From Pseudomonas aestuarii (lineage in GTDB: Bacteria > Pseudomonadota > Gammaproteobacteria > Pseudomonadales > Pseudomonadaceae): a DNA stretch of 64,000 bases. Numbering within the stretch: the first letter of the stretch is position 1; every line of letters begins with the position of its first letter. Below, piece by piece: positions 1 through 9,751 of the stretch. The notes beneath the pieces are model-generated. The model was not told the DNA's origin. It searched no databases and worked only from the letters and a program-made list of their open reading frames with translations. The DNA lies in assembly GCF_027988105.1 (NCBI RefSeq), contig NZ_JAQJZJ010000010.1:124001-188000 (forward strand), read 5' to 3'. The position numbers were made by a program, and so were the translations under genes.

Positions 1-137
1 AGTCGTGCAACAGTCCCCCATGGGAAGCTGTCATTGAACCAATCCTGATCCGGTTATCTTCACTCATGCTTGTCGATACGTTGCGCAGGTAACCGCCGTG
101 AAGACTCACTTGGCGGCAGACAGTTTAGATACACGGC
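1..137. other. Left-edge stretch without a gene; possible structured RNA
   Basis: No convincing coding region is seen. A stem can form between CCGCC near 92 and GGCGG near 113, and it is followed at 138-170 by a terminator-like stem with a long T run on the plus strand. This would fit the 3' end of a small RNA or of a transcript beginning left of the window. I recognise no known RNA family here, so the function is open. Confidence 0.3.
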
Positions 138-170
138 GGCCCCATGGCAGGGCCTTTTTCTTTTTTTTGG
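138..170 (+). terminator. Intrinsic terminator reading plus
   Basis: GGCCC (138-142) pairs with GGGCC (150-154) around a 7-nt loop and is followed by a run of T with one C (155-168). It reads in the plus direction, so it ends a transcript from 1-137 or from left of the window. It could also face the chemoreceptor gene, which ends at 219 on the minus strand, but the T run lies on the wrong side for that gene. Confidence 0.6.
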
Positions 171-218
171 GGGGGTTGATGCGGCAAGCCACTCCTCACA
201 GCCCGCAGGGGGAAACCG

Positions 219-1784
219 CTATCGATTGAACCGTTCAACCAGCGAGTGCAAGCCACGTGATGCACGCTCCAGTTCGCCGCCACGCAGCACTGCCGCATTG
301 GCACTTTTGGCCGTTCCCTCAACTGTTCCTGCCACATTATTGATCTGCCTGGCGATATCCTCAGCCACATGGCTTTGCTCTTCGGAGGCGGCGGCCATTT
401 GCTCACTCATGCCGCTGATCCGCTCAACCGCTTGACGAATACCTTGCAGCGCAAGCTGAGTCTCGACCACTTGCTGGACGCCGTGATCTGCTTCACTAAT
501 ACCCAGCCTGGCAATACCCACCGCCTCATCAGCCCCCCGCTTGAGGGTTTCAATGATGCCTTGAATCTGTTGAGTGGATTCGCGCGTCTTGCTCGCTAAG
601 GCGCGGACCTCATCGGCCACTACAGCAAAACCACGCCCCTGCTCACCCGCGCGTGCGGCCTCAATGGCGGCGTTTAGCGCCAAAAGATTGGTCTGCTCTG
701 CAATGGACTGGATGATCCCAGCCGCACTCATGATTTGCTGGGTTTCGCCGGCCAGCTTATCGACCGCGCTACTGATATTACTTACCGTGCTGGCTAACAC
801 TTGAATCGCCTCACGGGACGCTTGCGCCACCTTGTCACCCTGCTGCGCCAGCTCATTTGCAGTGCGTGCCTCGGTGGCGGTCAATTGCACATGCCCCGCC
901 ACTTCGGCGATTGAAGCCGCCATCTCGGTCATGGCAGTCGCGGTCATGTCCGTTTCTGCACGCTGCTCCAGCAAGGCGTGCTCGGTGCGAGCGGAGAGTG
1001 CGGATGAGTCGGAGGCAGCTACAGCCACTTGGCCAGCCAAATCACTCAAACGCGTCAGAGCTGTCTTGAGACGCGCCTCCTCACTGATCAAAACCATTTC
1101 CAATTGTGCCGAGGTACCCCTTGCATCGCTGTAAGCAAGGGCACTAATCGGGTCGGCAAACGCATGGGATGCACTTTTAAGAATATTATTCGCATGGCTA
1201 TCTTGGCGCGCATGCGACCACAGCCCAACGGCAATAAACAGCCCAACTGTTATTACTTGGGATGCCGTATCGGATAATAAAGCAGCTGCACCAAGCGCCA
1301 CCCCGGCCGCCAGCACTATCGGCGCCAAACTTCCCAACACAGCGAAGTACTTACGCGCCATTGGTGCCGCTTGTTTTCCTGCCTTGATACGCCCATAAAG
1401 CGCTGTCGCGCGCTCCACCTGCTCGCGACTGGGCTTGACCCTGACCGACTCATAACCAACCAGGCGACCACCGTCCAGAATCGGCGTGACATAGGCACTG
1501 ACCCAGTAATAATCGCCATTTTTGCAGCGATTCTTCACCACCCCCATCCAGCTCTTACCCGCCTTCAGGTAGCCCCACATCACCCCGAATACTGCGGCCG
1601 GCATATCGGGATGGCGAACCAGATTGTGCGGACTGCCGATCAACTCAGCCTGGGAAAAACCGCTTATCTTTGTGAACTCGTCGTTGCAATAAGTTATGTT
1701 TCCACTTGCATCGGTGGTGGAAATCAAACGCTGTTCGGCGGGAAATGTTCGTTCTACGGTGGTGATATTCCGATTCATGCGCAT
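219..1784 (-). CDS. Aer-like PAS methyl-accepting chemotaxis protein
   Basis: A 521-residue chemoreceptor of the Aer type, expected to sense redox or oxygen through an N-terminal PAS domain and signal to CheA/CheW. The PAS domain (about 15-115) has the Aer-like RHPDMP stretch and KNGDYYWV. Two hydrophobic segments follow at about 146-190 with only a very short periplasmic loop, so sensing is probably cytoplasmic. The C-terminal signalling hairpin tip (about 360-385, NLLALNAAIEAARAGE, then GRGFAVVADEVRAL) is intact. The start has GGGAGG about 6 nt upstream; a second ATG two codons later is possible. No pentapeptide tether is visible at the C-terminus. It is transcribed alone, and no flavin-binding assignment can be made without modelling. 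Confidence 0.88.
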   Translation of the reverse strand: MRMNRNITTVERTFPAEQRLISTTDASGNITYCNDEFTKISGFSQAELIGSPHNLVRHPDMPAAVFGVMWGYLKAGKSWMGVVKNRCKNGDYYWVSAYVTPILDGGRLVGYESVRVKPSREQVERATALYGRIKAGKQAAPMARKYFAVLGSLAPIVLAAGVALGAAALLSDTASQVITVGLFIAVGLWSHARQDSHANNILKSASHAFADPISALAYSDARGTSAQLEMVLISEEARLKTALTRLSDLAGQVAVAASDSSALSARTEHALLEQRAETDMTATAMTEMAASIAEVAGHVQLTATEARTANELAQQGDKVAQASREAIQVLASTVSNISSAVDKLAGETQQIMSAAGIIQSIAEQTNLLALNAAIEAARAGEQGRGFAVVADEVRALASKTRESTQQIQGIIETLKRGADEAVGIARLGISEADHGVQQVVETQLALQGIRQAVERISGMSEQMAAASEEQSHVAEDIARQINNVAGTVEGTAKSANAAVLRGGELERASRGLHSLVERFNR

Positions 1785-2361
1785 GCTGAACCTCCCTGTC
1801 TGTAAACCAATTACACAATGTTACATGACGGATTATTTCATTCGTTAGTTAATCTTGATCAACCATGACCACTGGGCCAGCACCACATACTACTTTTCTC
1901 CAGAACAAGAATACCTAATTACGACCAATAGCTTCTAAATACCGACCAATCCGACGCACACAAGAGCAACTGCGACGCTATGCAAGGACTTATTAGACCT
2001 TGGCTGTAAGTTGCATGTATTGAGCTACTTTAAACCGCCTGAGTTGACTGATCGTCCCGCACTCATTGCCCACCGCTCGTAGCGCGGATACAAGTGACTG
2101 ACGCTGCGCATCTGCTCATTCAAGCAGCACTAACTCGAGATCATCCAGCACATGGCCGACGACCCGGCGGTGCGCAGCCTGGATGACTGGCAACAGGGCC
2201 TCGACGCGGCCCTGTACCGGCCATAAGCGGCTGTCACCAGCGCCCCACGAGAGCGACCGCCGCGTCTAGCGCGGCCGATCAGAAGCAGGTACAGATGGCC
2301 TGGACGCATTAATATCTGGTCTACTCTGTGGACAGTGCGGAGCGCATATAGGGGCAAGGGA
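1785..2361. other. Intergenic region, no supported gene
   Basis: About 580 bases between divergent genes, with an AT-richer part near 1800-2040 that should hold both promoters. From 2134 to 2226 a plus-strand frame encodes a short peptide ending at TAA with Pseudomonas-like codon use (ATG at 2152, 24 codons). An in-frame stop lies just upstream and there is no ribosome binding site, so it may be the tail of a lost gene. Nothing else was recognised. Confidence 0.4.
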
Positions 2362-4833
2362 ATGTTAAGGGAATCGCTCGACCCAGCACCGGTGATACTG
2401 ATCATCGATGACCAGGCCAGCAATATCAGGATACTTAGGGAAGCGGTTCGCGACTTGGGTGACGTGCATTTCGCCACAAACGGCGAAACGGCCTTGCAGA
2501 TAGCGGCCAAGTGTCTGCCGGACGTTGTCCTGCTCGACATAGAAATGCCGGGAATGGATGGTTACGCCGTTTGCCGCGCGCTCAAGGCCGACCCGAAGCT
2601 GGCCGATGCGGCGATCATCTTCGTCACTTCGCACACCCGCAGCGAGCACGAACTGCAGGCCCTCGATCACGGTGGCGTCGATTTCGTGCAAAAGCCGCTC
2701 AATGTGCCTATCGTCCGCGCGCGGATCAAGACCCATATCGCCCTGCGCAGCGAGTCGAAGAAGCTCGCCCTGTCACAACGCAACCTGCAGGACGTCATCC
2801 ACAACCTGCCCGCTTTCATCGGCTACTGGGGCGCCGACAGCTGCAGCGTGTTCTGCAACGACACCCGGGGCCAGTGGTTTGGCCTGACGGCCGACGCCAT
2901 GCACGGCCAGCACCTGCGCCGCGTCATGGGCGAAGGCAACTTTCTCGCCGTCGAGCCCTACCTGGCGGCTGTACAGGCAGGCAGCTCGCCATCCTTCGAC
3001 ATCAAGCTGCGGCGCCGCGATGGCGACGTGCAGTATGGCCAGGTCACCCTGGTCTCGCGCCAAGCCGACGGCCGCTGCGTCGGCTTCCTGATGCTGATTA
3101 CCGACATCACCGCGCGCAAGATCGCCGAATCGGCCCTGCACGACGAGAAGGAACGCATCCGCGTGACGCTCAACTCCATCGGCGACGCGGTGGTCGCCAC
3201 CGACCCTCATGGCATTGTGACCTTCGTCAATCCCATCGCCGAGTCGCTGACCGGCTGGCTGGCCAGCGAGGCGGTGGGCCAGCCGATCGAGGCGATCATG
3301 CCGCTGAAAGATGGCGGCGATCAGCGCCCCCTGCAGAACCCCATCTACCTGGCCCTCAAGGAGGAACGGGTAGTCGGCATGGCACTCAACTGCCAGCTGC
3401 GTCGGCGCGACGGCCGCGATTTCGACGTGGAAGACTCGGCCGCGCCCATCCGCGACCAGGAGGGACGGATCACTGGCGCTATCGTGGTTTTCCACGACGT
3501 CAGCGAAGCTCGCGCCATGGCGATCAAGATGACCCACTTGGCCAACCATGACGCCCTGACCAACCTGCCCAACCGCATGCTCCTGCAAGATCGTATCCAG
3601 CAGGCGCTGCAGCAGGCCCGGCGCAAGCAGGAGCGGGTCGCCTTGCTACTGATCGACCTGGACAACTTCAAGACCATCAACGACTCGATCGGCCACTCCA
3701 CCGGCGACCTTCTGCTGCAGGAGGTCGCCCAGCGCCTCAAGCGCTTGTGCCGTTCGATCGACACCGTCAGCCGCCAGGGTGGTGATGAGTTCATCCTGCT
3801 GCTGCCCGAGCAACAGAGCATCGAGACGGTCGTCGACATTGCCGAGAACCTGCGCCAGGTGATTGCCGAACCCTTCACCGTCGACCAGAACCGTTACGAG
3901 CTGTCGGCCAGCATCGGCATCAGCCTCTTTCCCGACGACAGCGATACCGTCGAGGCGCTCTACCGGCATGCCGACTCGGCCATGTACCAGGCCAAGCAGG
4001 AAGGCCGCAATCGCGTGCGCTTCTTCTCCGCCGATATCGAGCACAACATGCGCGCGCGCCACCTGCTCGAGCAGCATATGCGCGCAGCCCTGGAACAGGG
4101 CGTGTTCACGGTGTTTTACCAGGCCAAGGTCGACGCGCGTGCGCAGCGCATCGTCGGCGTCGAGGCGCTGATCCGCTGGCGCACGGGCGACGGCAGCCTG
4201 GTGTCGCCGGCCGACTTCATACCGCTGGCCGAGGAAACCGGCCTGATCATCCCCATCGGCCGCTATGTGTTGCAACAGGCCTGCGCCGATGCCCGCGCCT
4301 GGCACGAGCAGGGCCACCTGATCAGCGTCAGCGTGAACATCTCCGCGGTACAGTTTCGCGAGCAATCGTTCCTGCGCATGGTCAAGGAGACACTTGCCGA
4401 GACAGGAATCCGTCACGACCTGCTCGAACTGGAGATTACCGAAGGGGTGCTGGCCCGCGACCTGGAGAGTTCGCGCGATACCCTGCAAGCCCTGCGCAAG
4501 CTGGGCGTGCGGGTGGCCATCGATGACTTCGGTACAGGCTACTCGAGCCTGGCCTACCTCAAGCGCTTGCCGATCGACGTGCTGAAGATCGACCAGAGTT
4601 TCGTGCGCGACATGGTGGCGGATGAAAGCGATGCGGCTATCATCGAGGCGATCATCAAGCTTGGTCATACCCTCAACCTCGAGCTGGTCGCCGAAGGGGT
4701 CGAGACCCACGACCAGGTACAGGTATTACTCGCCTTGGGCTGCGAAGTCATTCAGGGCTATTTTTACTGCCGCCCCATCCCGTGCATCGAGATGGAACAG
4801 TTACTGGAGCGGGGCCTGCCCGGTTCCACCTGA
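2362..4833 (+). CDS. Response regulator with PAS-PAS-GGDEF-EAL
   Basis: A cytoplasmic c-di-GMP turnover protein of 823 residues. A REC domain (about 8-125) has the phospho-acceptor D59 in LLDIEMPG. Two PAS domains follow (about 140-255 and 265-385), then GGDEF (about 395-555) with an intact RQGGDEF site, and EAL (about 570-815) with intact EAL and DDFGTGYSS motifs. Both synthesis and hydrolysis of c-di-GMP are therefore possible. I chose the ATG at 2362, preceded by a purine-rich GGGGCAAGGGA, over a GTG at 2335 that would add nine unconserved residues. The gene stops 29 bases before a large hybrid kinase that probably phosphorylates the REC domain; that pairing is inferred from adjacency. Confidence 0.9.
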   Translation: MLRESLDPAPVILIIDDQASNIRILREAVRDLGDVHFATNGETALQIAAKCLPDVVLLDIEMPGMDGYAVCRALKADPKLADAAIIFVTSHTRSEHELQALDHGGVDFVQKPLNVPIVRARIKTHIALRSESKKLALSQRNLQDVIHNLPAFIGYWGADSCSVFCNDTRGQWFGLTADAMHGQHLRRVMGEGNFLAVEPYLAAVQAGSSPSFDIKLRRRDGDVQYGQVTLVSRQADGRCVGFLMLITDITARKIAESALHDEKERIRVTLNSIGDAVVATDPHGIVTFVNPIAESLTGWLASEAVGQPIEAIMPLKDGGDQRPLQNPIYLALKEERVVGMALNCQLRRRDGRDFDVEDSAAPIRDQEGRITGAIVVFHDVSEARAMAIKMTHLANHDALTNLPNRMLLQDRIQQALQQARRKQERVALLLIDLDNFKTINDSIGHSTGDLLLQEVAQRLKRLCRSIDTVSRQGGDEFILLLPEQQSIETVVDIAENLRQVIAEPFTVDQNRYELSASIGISLFPDDSDTVEALYRHADSAMYQAKQEGRNRVRFFSADIEHNMRARHLLEQHMRAALEQGVFTVFYQAKVDARAQRIVGVEALIRWRTGDGSLVSPADFIPLAEETGLIIPIGRYVLQQACADARAWHEQGHLISVSVNISAVQFREQSFLRMVKETLAETGIRHDLLELEITEGVLARDLESSRDTLQALRKLGVRVAIDDFGTGYSSLAYLKRLPIDVLKIDQSFVRDMVADESDAAIIEAIIKLGHTLNLELVAEGVETHDQVQVLLALGCEVIQGYFYCRPIPCIEMEQLLERGLPGST

Positions 4834-4862
4834 CGCACCCTCGAAACGGAACTGCCGACCGC

Positions 4863-7800
4863 ATGCCAAGCACACAGAAGCGCTCACAGGTTGTACTCTG
4901 GTCCGCGGCGACACTGCTCTGCGGCCTGCTGGTCAGTGCCCTGCTGGCCTGGCAACTGGAACGCTCCAATCAGGCGCGCATTCGCAGCGAGATGGCGGCG
5001 ACCGCCGAACAGACCTCGGCGCGCGTCCTGGAACGCATCCGCCTCTATCAGTACGGCCTGCGCGGTATGCGCGGCGCCATCCTGACCGCCGGCGCGGAGC
5101 TCAGCCGCGACCTGGTCATCCGTTACAGCCGCACTCGCGACGTCGACCGGGAGTTTCCGGGGGCACGCGGTTTCGGTTTTATCCGGCGCGTGGCGCAAGG
5201 CGACGAAGCGCGCTTCCTCGACCAAGCCAGGGCGGATGGCTGGCCCGCATTCGCCACTCGCCAGCTTGCCCCGCACGCGGGCGAGCGCTTCGTCATCCAG
5301 TACATCGAGCCGGTCGAACGCAATGTAGCGGCTGTGGGCCTGGACATCGCCTCGGAACGCAACCGCCGGGAGGCCGCCCTTGGTGCCCTGCGTAGCGGCG
5401 AAGTGCACCTGACCGGCCCGATCACCCTGGTCCAGGCAACGGGCAGCCCGCAGCAGTCCTTCCTCATCCTCATGCCGATCTATCGGGGCGGTGTCGTGCC
5501 GGCAACCGTCGCCGAACGCGAAGCCAGGGGCTTTGGCTGGAGCTATGCGCCGTTGTTGATACACGAGATGCTGGCCGACCTGGGCCTGGAGCGCGCCACC
5601 TTCGGCCTGCAACTGCAGGACAACAGCGACCCCGAGCAGCCGACGCTCTTCTACGACAATCGCCCCCAGGCAGCGGACGCACCCGGGCTGTATCGCATGC
5701 AGCTGCAACACGAGGTGTTTGGCCGGCACTGGCAGGCCAGCTTCATCGCCCTGCCCGCGTTCGTCCAGAGCCTGCACCTGCCCTCCCCTCCATTAGCCCT
5801 GGCACTCGGTGCCCTGGTCAGCCTGTTGCTGGCCGCCCTGGCAGCTGTCCTGACGGTCAACCGCCTACGGCGCCAGCAGTTTCATGCCGATCAGGCACGG
5901 CTGGCGGCCATCGTCGAAAGCTCCGCCGACGGCATCATCGGCAATACTCTCGAGGGGGTTGTCACCAGCTGGAATCGCGGTGCCGAACAGCTGTTCGGCT
6001 ACAGCAGTGAACAGGCCGTGGGGCGCCGCCTGCTCGATCTGCTGGTGCCGGCGGACCTGCAGGACGAAGAACAGATGCTGCTGGAGCAGGTCAGCCACGG
6101 CGAGCGGGTACCCAACTTCGAGACGCGCAGGCTGCGCAGCGACGGTAGCCTGGTGGATGTGTCAGTCACCGTGTCACCTATCCGCAATGCCGAAGGACGG
6201 GTAACAGGGGCATCCAAGACCGTGCGCGACATCACTGCACAGAAGGTCGCCGAGGCGCGCATCCATGAGTTCAATGCCAGCCTGGAGAGCCAGGTGGTGC
6301 AGCGAACCGAGGAACTCAACCAGCTCAACCTGCTGCTCAACAGCGTGCTGCGTTCGGCCTCCGAGGTCGCCATCATCGCCACCGACACCCAGGGCACGAT
6401 TCGCCTGTTCAATGCCGGGGCCGAGCGCATGCTCGGCTATCGCGCCCATGAACTGCTGGGCAAGTCGAGCCCCGAGCGCTTCCACCTGAGCAGCGAACTG
6501 AGTACCCGGGGCGCCCAGTTGAGCCTCGAGTACGGCAGCCCGGTCGAGGGTTTTCAGGTGCTGACCTGTAAACCGCAGGCCGAGGGCGCCGAGGTTCGTG
6601 AGTGGACCTACCGGTGTAAGGACGATACGCGCCTGACCGTCAGCGTGGTGGTCACGGCGATGTACGACGACGCCGGCACGCTAACCGGCTACCTGGCGAT
6701 TGCCATCGATATCAGCGAACGCAAGGCCGCCGAGCAGGAGTTGGCTGCCAGCCTGGAAACCACCCGGGCGATCCTCGATACAGCCGTCAACCCGATCATT
6801 ACCATCGATGACAAAGGAGTGGTCTGCTCGTTCAATCCGGCCGGCGAGCGGGTATTCGGCTATGAGCGCAACGAGGTGGTGGGGCAGAACGTGCGCGTAT
6901 TGATGCCCGAACCCTACCGCAGCGAGCACGATGAGCACCTCGAGCACTACCTGCATGGCGATCAGGCCCGAGCAATCGGCGTCGGCCGCGAGGTCTTGGC
7001 CCAGCGCAAGGATGGCAGCATCTTCCCCATCCAGATCAGCCTGGGCGCAATGCAGGTGTCCGGCCAGCGCATGGTGGTCGGCATCATCACCGACATCACC
7101 GCACAGCAGAAGCAGCGTAGCGAGCTGATGGCCGCCCGCGACCAGTTGCTGATGGCCGCCGAGGTGGCCGAACTGGGCATCTGGACCTGGGTCCTGGCCG
7201 ACAACTCGCTGCAGTGGAACGATCGCATGTTCGAACTCTACGGGCAGCCGCCAAGCCTGCAAGTCAGCGGCCTGGACTACCAGCACTGGCGCTCGCGGGT
7301 GCACCCCGACGACGTCGAGGCCGCCGAGGCCAAGCTGCTCGCGGCGGTCGACGGGCACGACAACTATGACCCGATCTTCCGGGTCGTGCGCCCCGACGGC
7401 CAGATCCAGCATATCCAGGCCGGCGCCCAGATCGAGCGCGACGCCGCGGGCAAGGCGCTACGGGTCACCGGGATCAACCGTGACATCACCGCCCAACTCC
7501 AGGTGGAGACCCACCTGCGCCAGGCCAAGGAGCAGGCCGACGCCGCCAGCGCCGCCAAGTCCTCGTTCCTCGCCAACATGAGCCACGAGATCCGCACGCC
7601 GATGAATGCGGTGCTGGGCATGCTGCAACTGGTCGAGCAGACCGAACTCAACCTGCGCCAGCGCGACTACGTGACCAAGGCACAGGGCGCGGCGAAATCC
7701 CTGCTCGGCCTGCTCAACGACATTCTCGACTACTCCAAGATCGAAGCCGGCAAGCTGCAGCTCGACCCGCATCCGTTCGAGCCGGAGAAGCTGATGCGCG

Positions 7801-9737
7801 ATCTCGGCGTGGTGCTCTCGGGGAGCAACGGCCAGAAAGAGGTCGAAGTGCTGTTCGACCTCGACCCACAGCTACCCGACGAATTGCTCGGCGACAGCCT
7901 GCGCCTGCAGCAGATTCTCATCAACCTGGCCGGCAATGCCCTGAAGTTCACGGCCATCGGCCAGGTCGTGGTCAGCATCGGCGTGCAGGGCAAACAGGCC
8001 GACGGCGTCAAAGTGCGCATCGAGGTCAGCGATTCGGGCATCGGCATCAGCCACGAGCAGCTGCAGCGCATCTTCGATGGTTTCACCCAGGCGGAGGCCT
8101 CGACCACCCGCCGCTTCGGCGGTACCGGCCTGGGCCTGGTGATCAGCAAGCGCCTGGTCGGGCTGATGGGCGGCGAGCTGCAGGTGGAGAGCGAGCCAGG
8201 TGCCGGCAGCCGCTTCTGGTTCGATATCCTCCTGCCGCTGACCACCACGACGCGGGCCAAGCCACCCAGATCGGCTCTGCACAGGCCGCTGCGCGGGTTG
8301 CTGGTGGACGACAACAGCGTGGCGCTGGAAATACTGGCGCGCAGCTTCGCCGCGTTCGGCTGGCAAGCGGACCTGGCCAGTGACGGTCAGCAAGCCCTGG
8401 AGCAGGTACTGGCGGCGCACCAGGCGGCGCAGCCTTACGACGTCGTGATGCTCGACTGGAATATGCCCGGGGTCGACGGCATCAGCACCGCGCGCATGAT
8501 CCGCCAGGCGCTGGCAGGCGACCAGTGCCCCAGGCTGGTCATCCTTACCGCCTACGGCCGGGAAGTGCTCGCTCAGGAAGACCCCAACGACATGCCCTAC
8601 GACGGCTTCCTGAGTAAGCCGGTGACGCCCCAGCAGCTGGCCAGCGCAGTCAGGCAGGTGATGAACCTCGAGGAACCGGAGCCCGACGTAGTGGCCAAGG
8701 TCGATAGACCCCAGCGCCTCGCCGGGCTGCGCCTGCTGGTCGTCGAAGACAACGCGTTGAACCGCCAGGTCGCCTCCGAGCTGCTCGCCAGCGAAGGCGC
8801 CCTGGTAACGCTCGCCGAAGGCGGCCTGGAGGGCGTCAGCCGGGTGCTGACGGCCGATTCGCCCTACGACGTGGTGCTCATGGATGTGCAGATGCCCGAC
8901 ATCGACGGGCTCGAGGCGACCCGACGCATCCGCGCCGACAGCCGCTTCGCCCAACTGCCGATCCTCGCCATGACCGCCAATGCATCACGCAGCGATCGCG
9001 CGGATTGCCTGGCGGCGGGCATGAACGATCACGTCGGCAAACCGATCGACCTCGACGAGCTCGTCCGGCCCCTGCTGCAGCTGACCGGCGGCGCACAGCC
9101 GGCAATGCGGCCGGCAACGCCGCCAGCAGCTTCGAGCACCGGTGCCATCGAAGATATGGACTCCATCATTGCCCGCTTCGGCGGCAACCTCGGCCTGTTC
9201 CGCGACGTGCTGCTGAGCTTCCGCGCGGAGATGGGCAAGATCCTCGCCACGCTCGCCGCGGCCATTGGCGAGCAGGACCTGGCCGCGAGTGCAGCGGCAC
9301 TGCACACCCTCAAGGGCAGTGCCGGCACCCTGGGAGCCAGCCGGTTGTCGGCCCGTGCCGGCGAACTGGAGGATCAACTGAAAAGCACGCCTGCAGACGC
9401 CGCGCTGACGCTGCCCGGCAGCGTCAGCCTGGACGAGTTGACTGTCATGGTGAGCAGTGCGGCCGAGGCTATCGAAGCCGCGCTGGCGGACGTGCCAGCG
9501 CCCCTGCCCCCAGCCCCGGCAGCAGCGGACCTGGCTTGGCGCGAGCAGCTGGAGACGATACTGCCGCTGCTCGAGAGCGGCAATCTCGAAGCCTTGGAGC
9601 GTGTCGAAGCGCTGGTCGTGGCACCGAGCGCGACGCAGAGCGAATACTTCGATCAACTCGTCATCCAGGCCCGGGCTCTGGACTTCACCGCCGCGGCGCG
9701 CAGCATCCGCCTGCTGATGGCGAATCAGCAGGCCTGA
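4863..9737 (+). CDS. CHASE multi-PAS hybrid histidine kinase with two REC domains and Hpt
   Basis: A 1624-residue membrane sensor kinase. TM1 lies at about 8-27, an extracytoplasmic CHASE-type domain at about 60-260, and TM2 at about 307-330. Four PAS regions follow (about 340-890). The HisKA box SHEIRTPMN has its phospho-His near residue 906. The HATPase domain has FTQAEASTTRRFGGTGLGL. Two receiver domains have acceptor Asp near 1197 (LDWNMPG) and 1340 (MDVQMPD), and a C-terminal Hpt has LHTLKGSAG (His near 1481). All phosphorelay residues look intact. The ATG at 4863 follows the upstream c-di-GMP gene by 29 bases, so the two are probably one transcript. The CHASE ligand cannot be told from sequence; small organic molecules are typical of the family. 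Confidence 0.9.
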   Translation: MPSTQKRSQVVLWSAATLLCGLLVSALLAWQLERSNQARIRSEMAATAEQTSARVLERIRLYQYGLRGMRGAILTAGAELSRDLVIRYSRTRDVDREFPGARGFGFIRRVAQGDEARFLDQARADGWPAFATRQLAPHAGERFVIQYIEPVERNVAAVGLDIASERNRREAALGALRSGEVHLTGPITLVQATGSPQQSFLILMPIYRGGVVPATVAEREARGFGWSYAPLLIHEMLADLGLERATFGLQLQDNSDPEQPTLFYDNRPQAADAPGLYRMQLQHEVFGRHWQASFIALPAFVQSLHLPSPPLALALGALVSLLLAALAAVLTVNRLRRQQFHADQARLAAIVESSADGIIGNTLEGVVTSWNRGAEQLFGYSSEQAVGRRLLDLLVPADLQDEEQMLLEQVSHGERVPNFETRRLRSDGSLVDVSVTVSPIRNAEGRVTGASKTVRDITAQKVAEARIHEFNASLESQVVQRTEELNQLNLLLNSVLRSASEVAIIATDTQGTIRLFNAGAERMLGYRAHELLGKSSPERFHLSSELSTRGAQLSLEYGSPVEGFQVLTCKPQAEGAEVREWTYRCKDDTRLTVSVVVTAMYDDAGTLTGYLAIAIDISERKAAEQELAASLETTRAILDTAVNPIITIDDKGVVCSFNPAGERVFGYERNEVVGQNVRVLMPEPYRSEHDEHLEHYLHGDQARAIGVGREVLAQRKDGSIFPIQISLGAMQVSGQRMVVGIITDITAQQKQRSELMAARDQLLMAAEVAELGIWTWVLADNSLQWNDRMFELYGQPPSLQVSGLDYQHWRSRVHPDDVEAAEAKLLAAVDGHDNYDPIFRVVRPDGQIQHIQAGAQIERDAAGKALRVTGINRDITAQLQVETHLRQAKEQADAASAAKSSFLANMSHEIRTPMNAVLGMLQLVEQTELNLRQRDYVTKAQGAAKSLLGLLNDILDYSKIEAGKLQLDPHPFEPEKLMRDLGVVLSGSNGQKEVEVLFDLDPQLPDELLGDSLRLQQILINLAGNALKFTAIGQVVVSIGVQGKQADGVKVRIEVSDSGIGISHEQLQRIFDGFTQAEASTTRRFGGTGLGLVISKRLVGLMGGELQVESEPGAGSRFWFDILLPLTTTTRAKPPRSALHRPLRGLLVDDNSVALEILARSFAAFGWQADLASDGQQALEQVLAAHQAAQPYDVVMLDWNMPGVDGISTARMIRQALAGDQCPRLVILTAYGREVLAQEDPNDMPYDGFLSKPVTPQQLASAVRQVMNLEEPEPDVVAKVDRPQRLAGLRLLVVEDNALNRQVASELLASEGALVTLAEGGLEGVSRVLTADSPYDVVLMDVQMPDIDGLEATRRIRADSRFAQLPILAMTANASRSDRADCLAAGMNDHVGKPIDLDELVRPLLQLTGGAQPAMRPATPPAASSTGAIEDMDSIIARFGGNLGLFRDVLLSFRAEMGKILATLAAAIGEQDLAASAAALHTLKGSAGTLGASRLSARAGELEDQLKSTPADAALTLPGSVSLDELTVMVSSAAEAIEAALADVPAPLPPAPAAADLAWREQLETILPLLESGNLEALERVEALVVAPSATQSEYFDQLVIQARALDFTAAARSIRLLMANQQA

Positions 9738-9751
9738 GGCACCAGGCCAGT

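Noticed and set aside
2152..2226. 24-codon plus-strand gene
   Set aside because: No ribosome binding site, an in-frame stop just upstream, and too short to identify; noted only as a possible gene tail.
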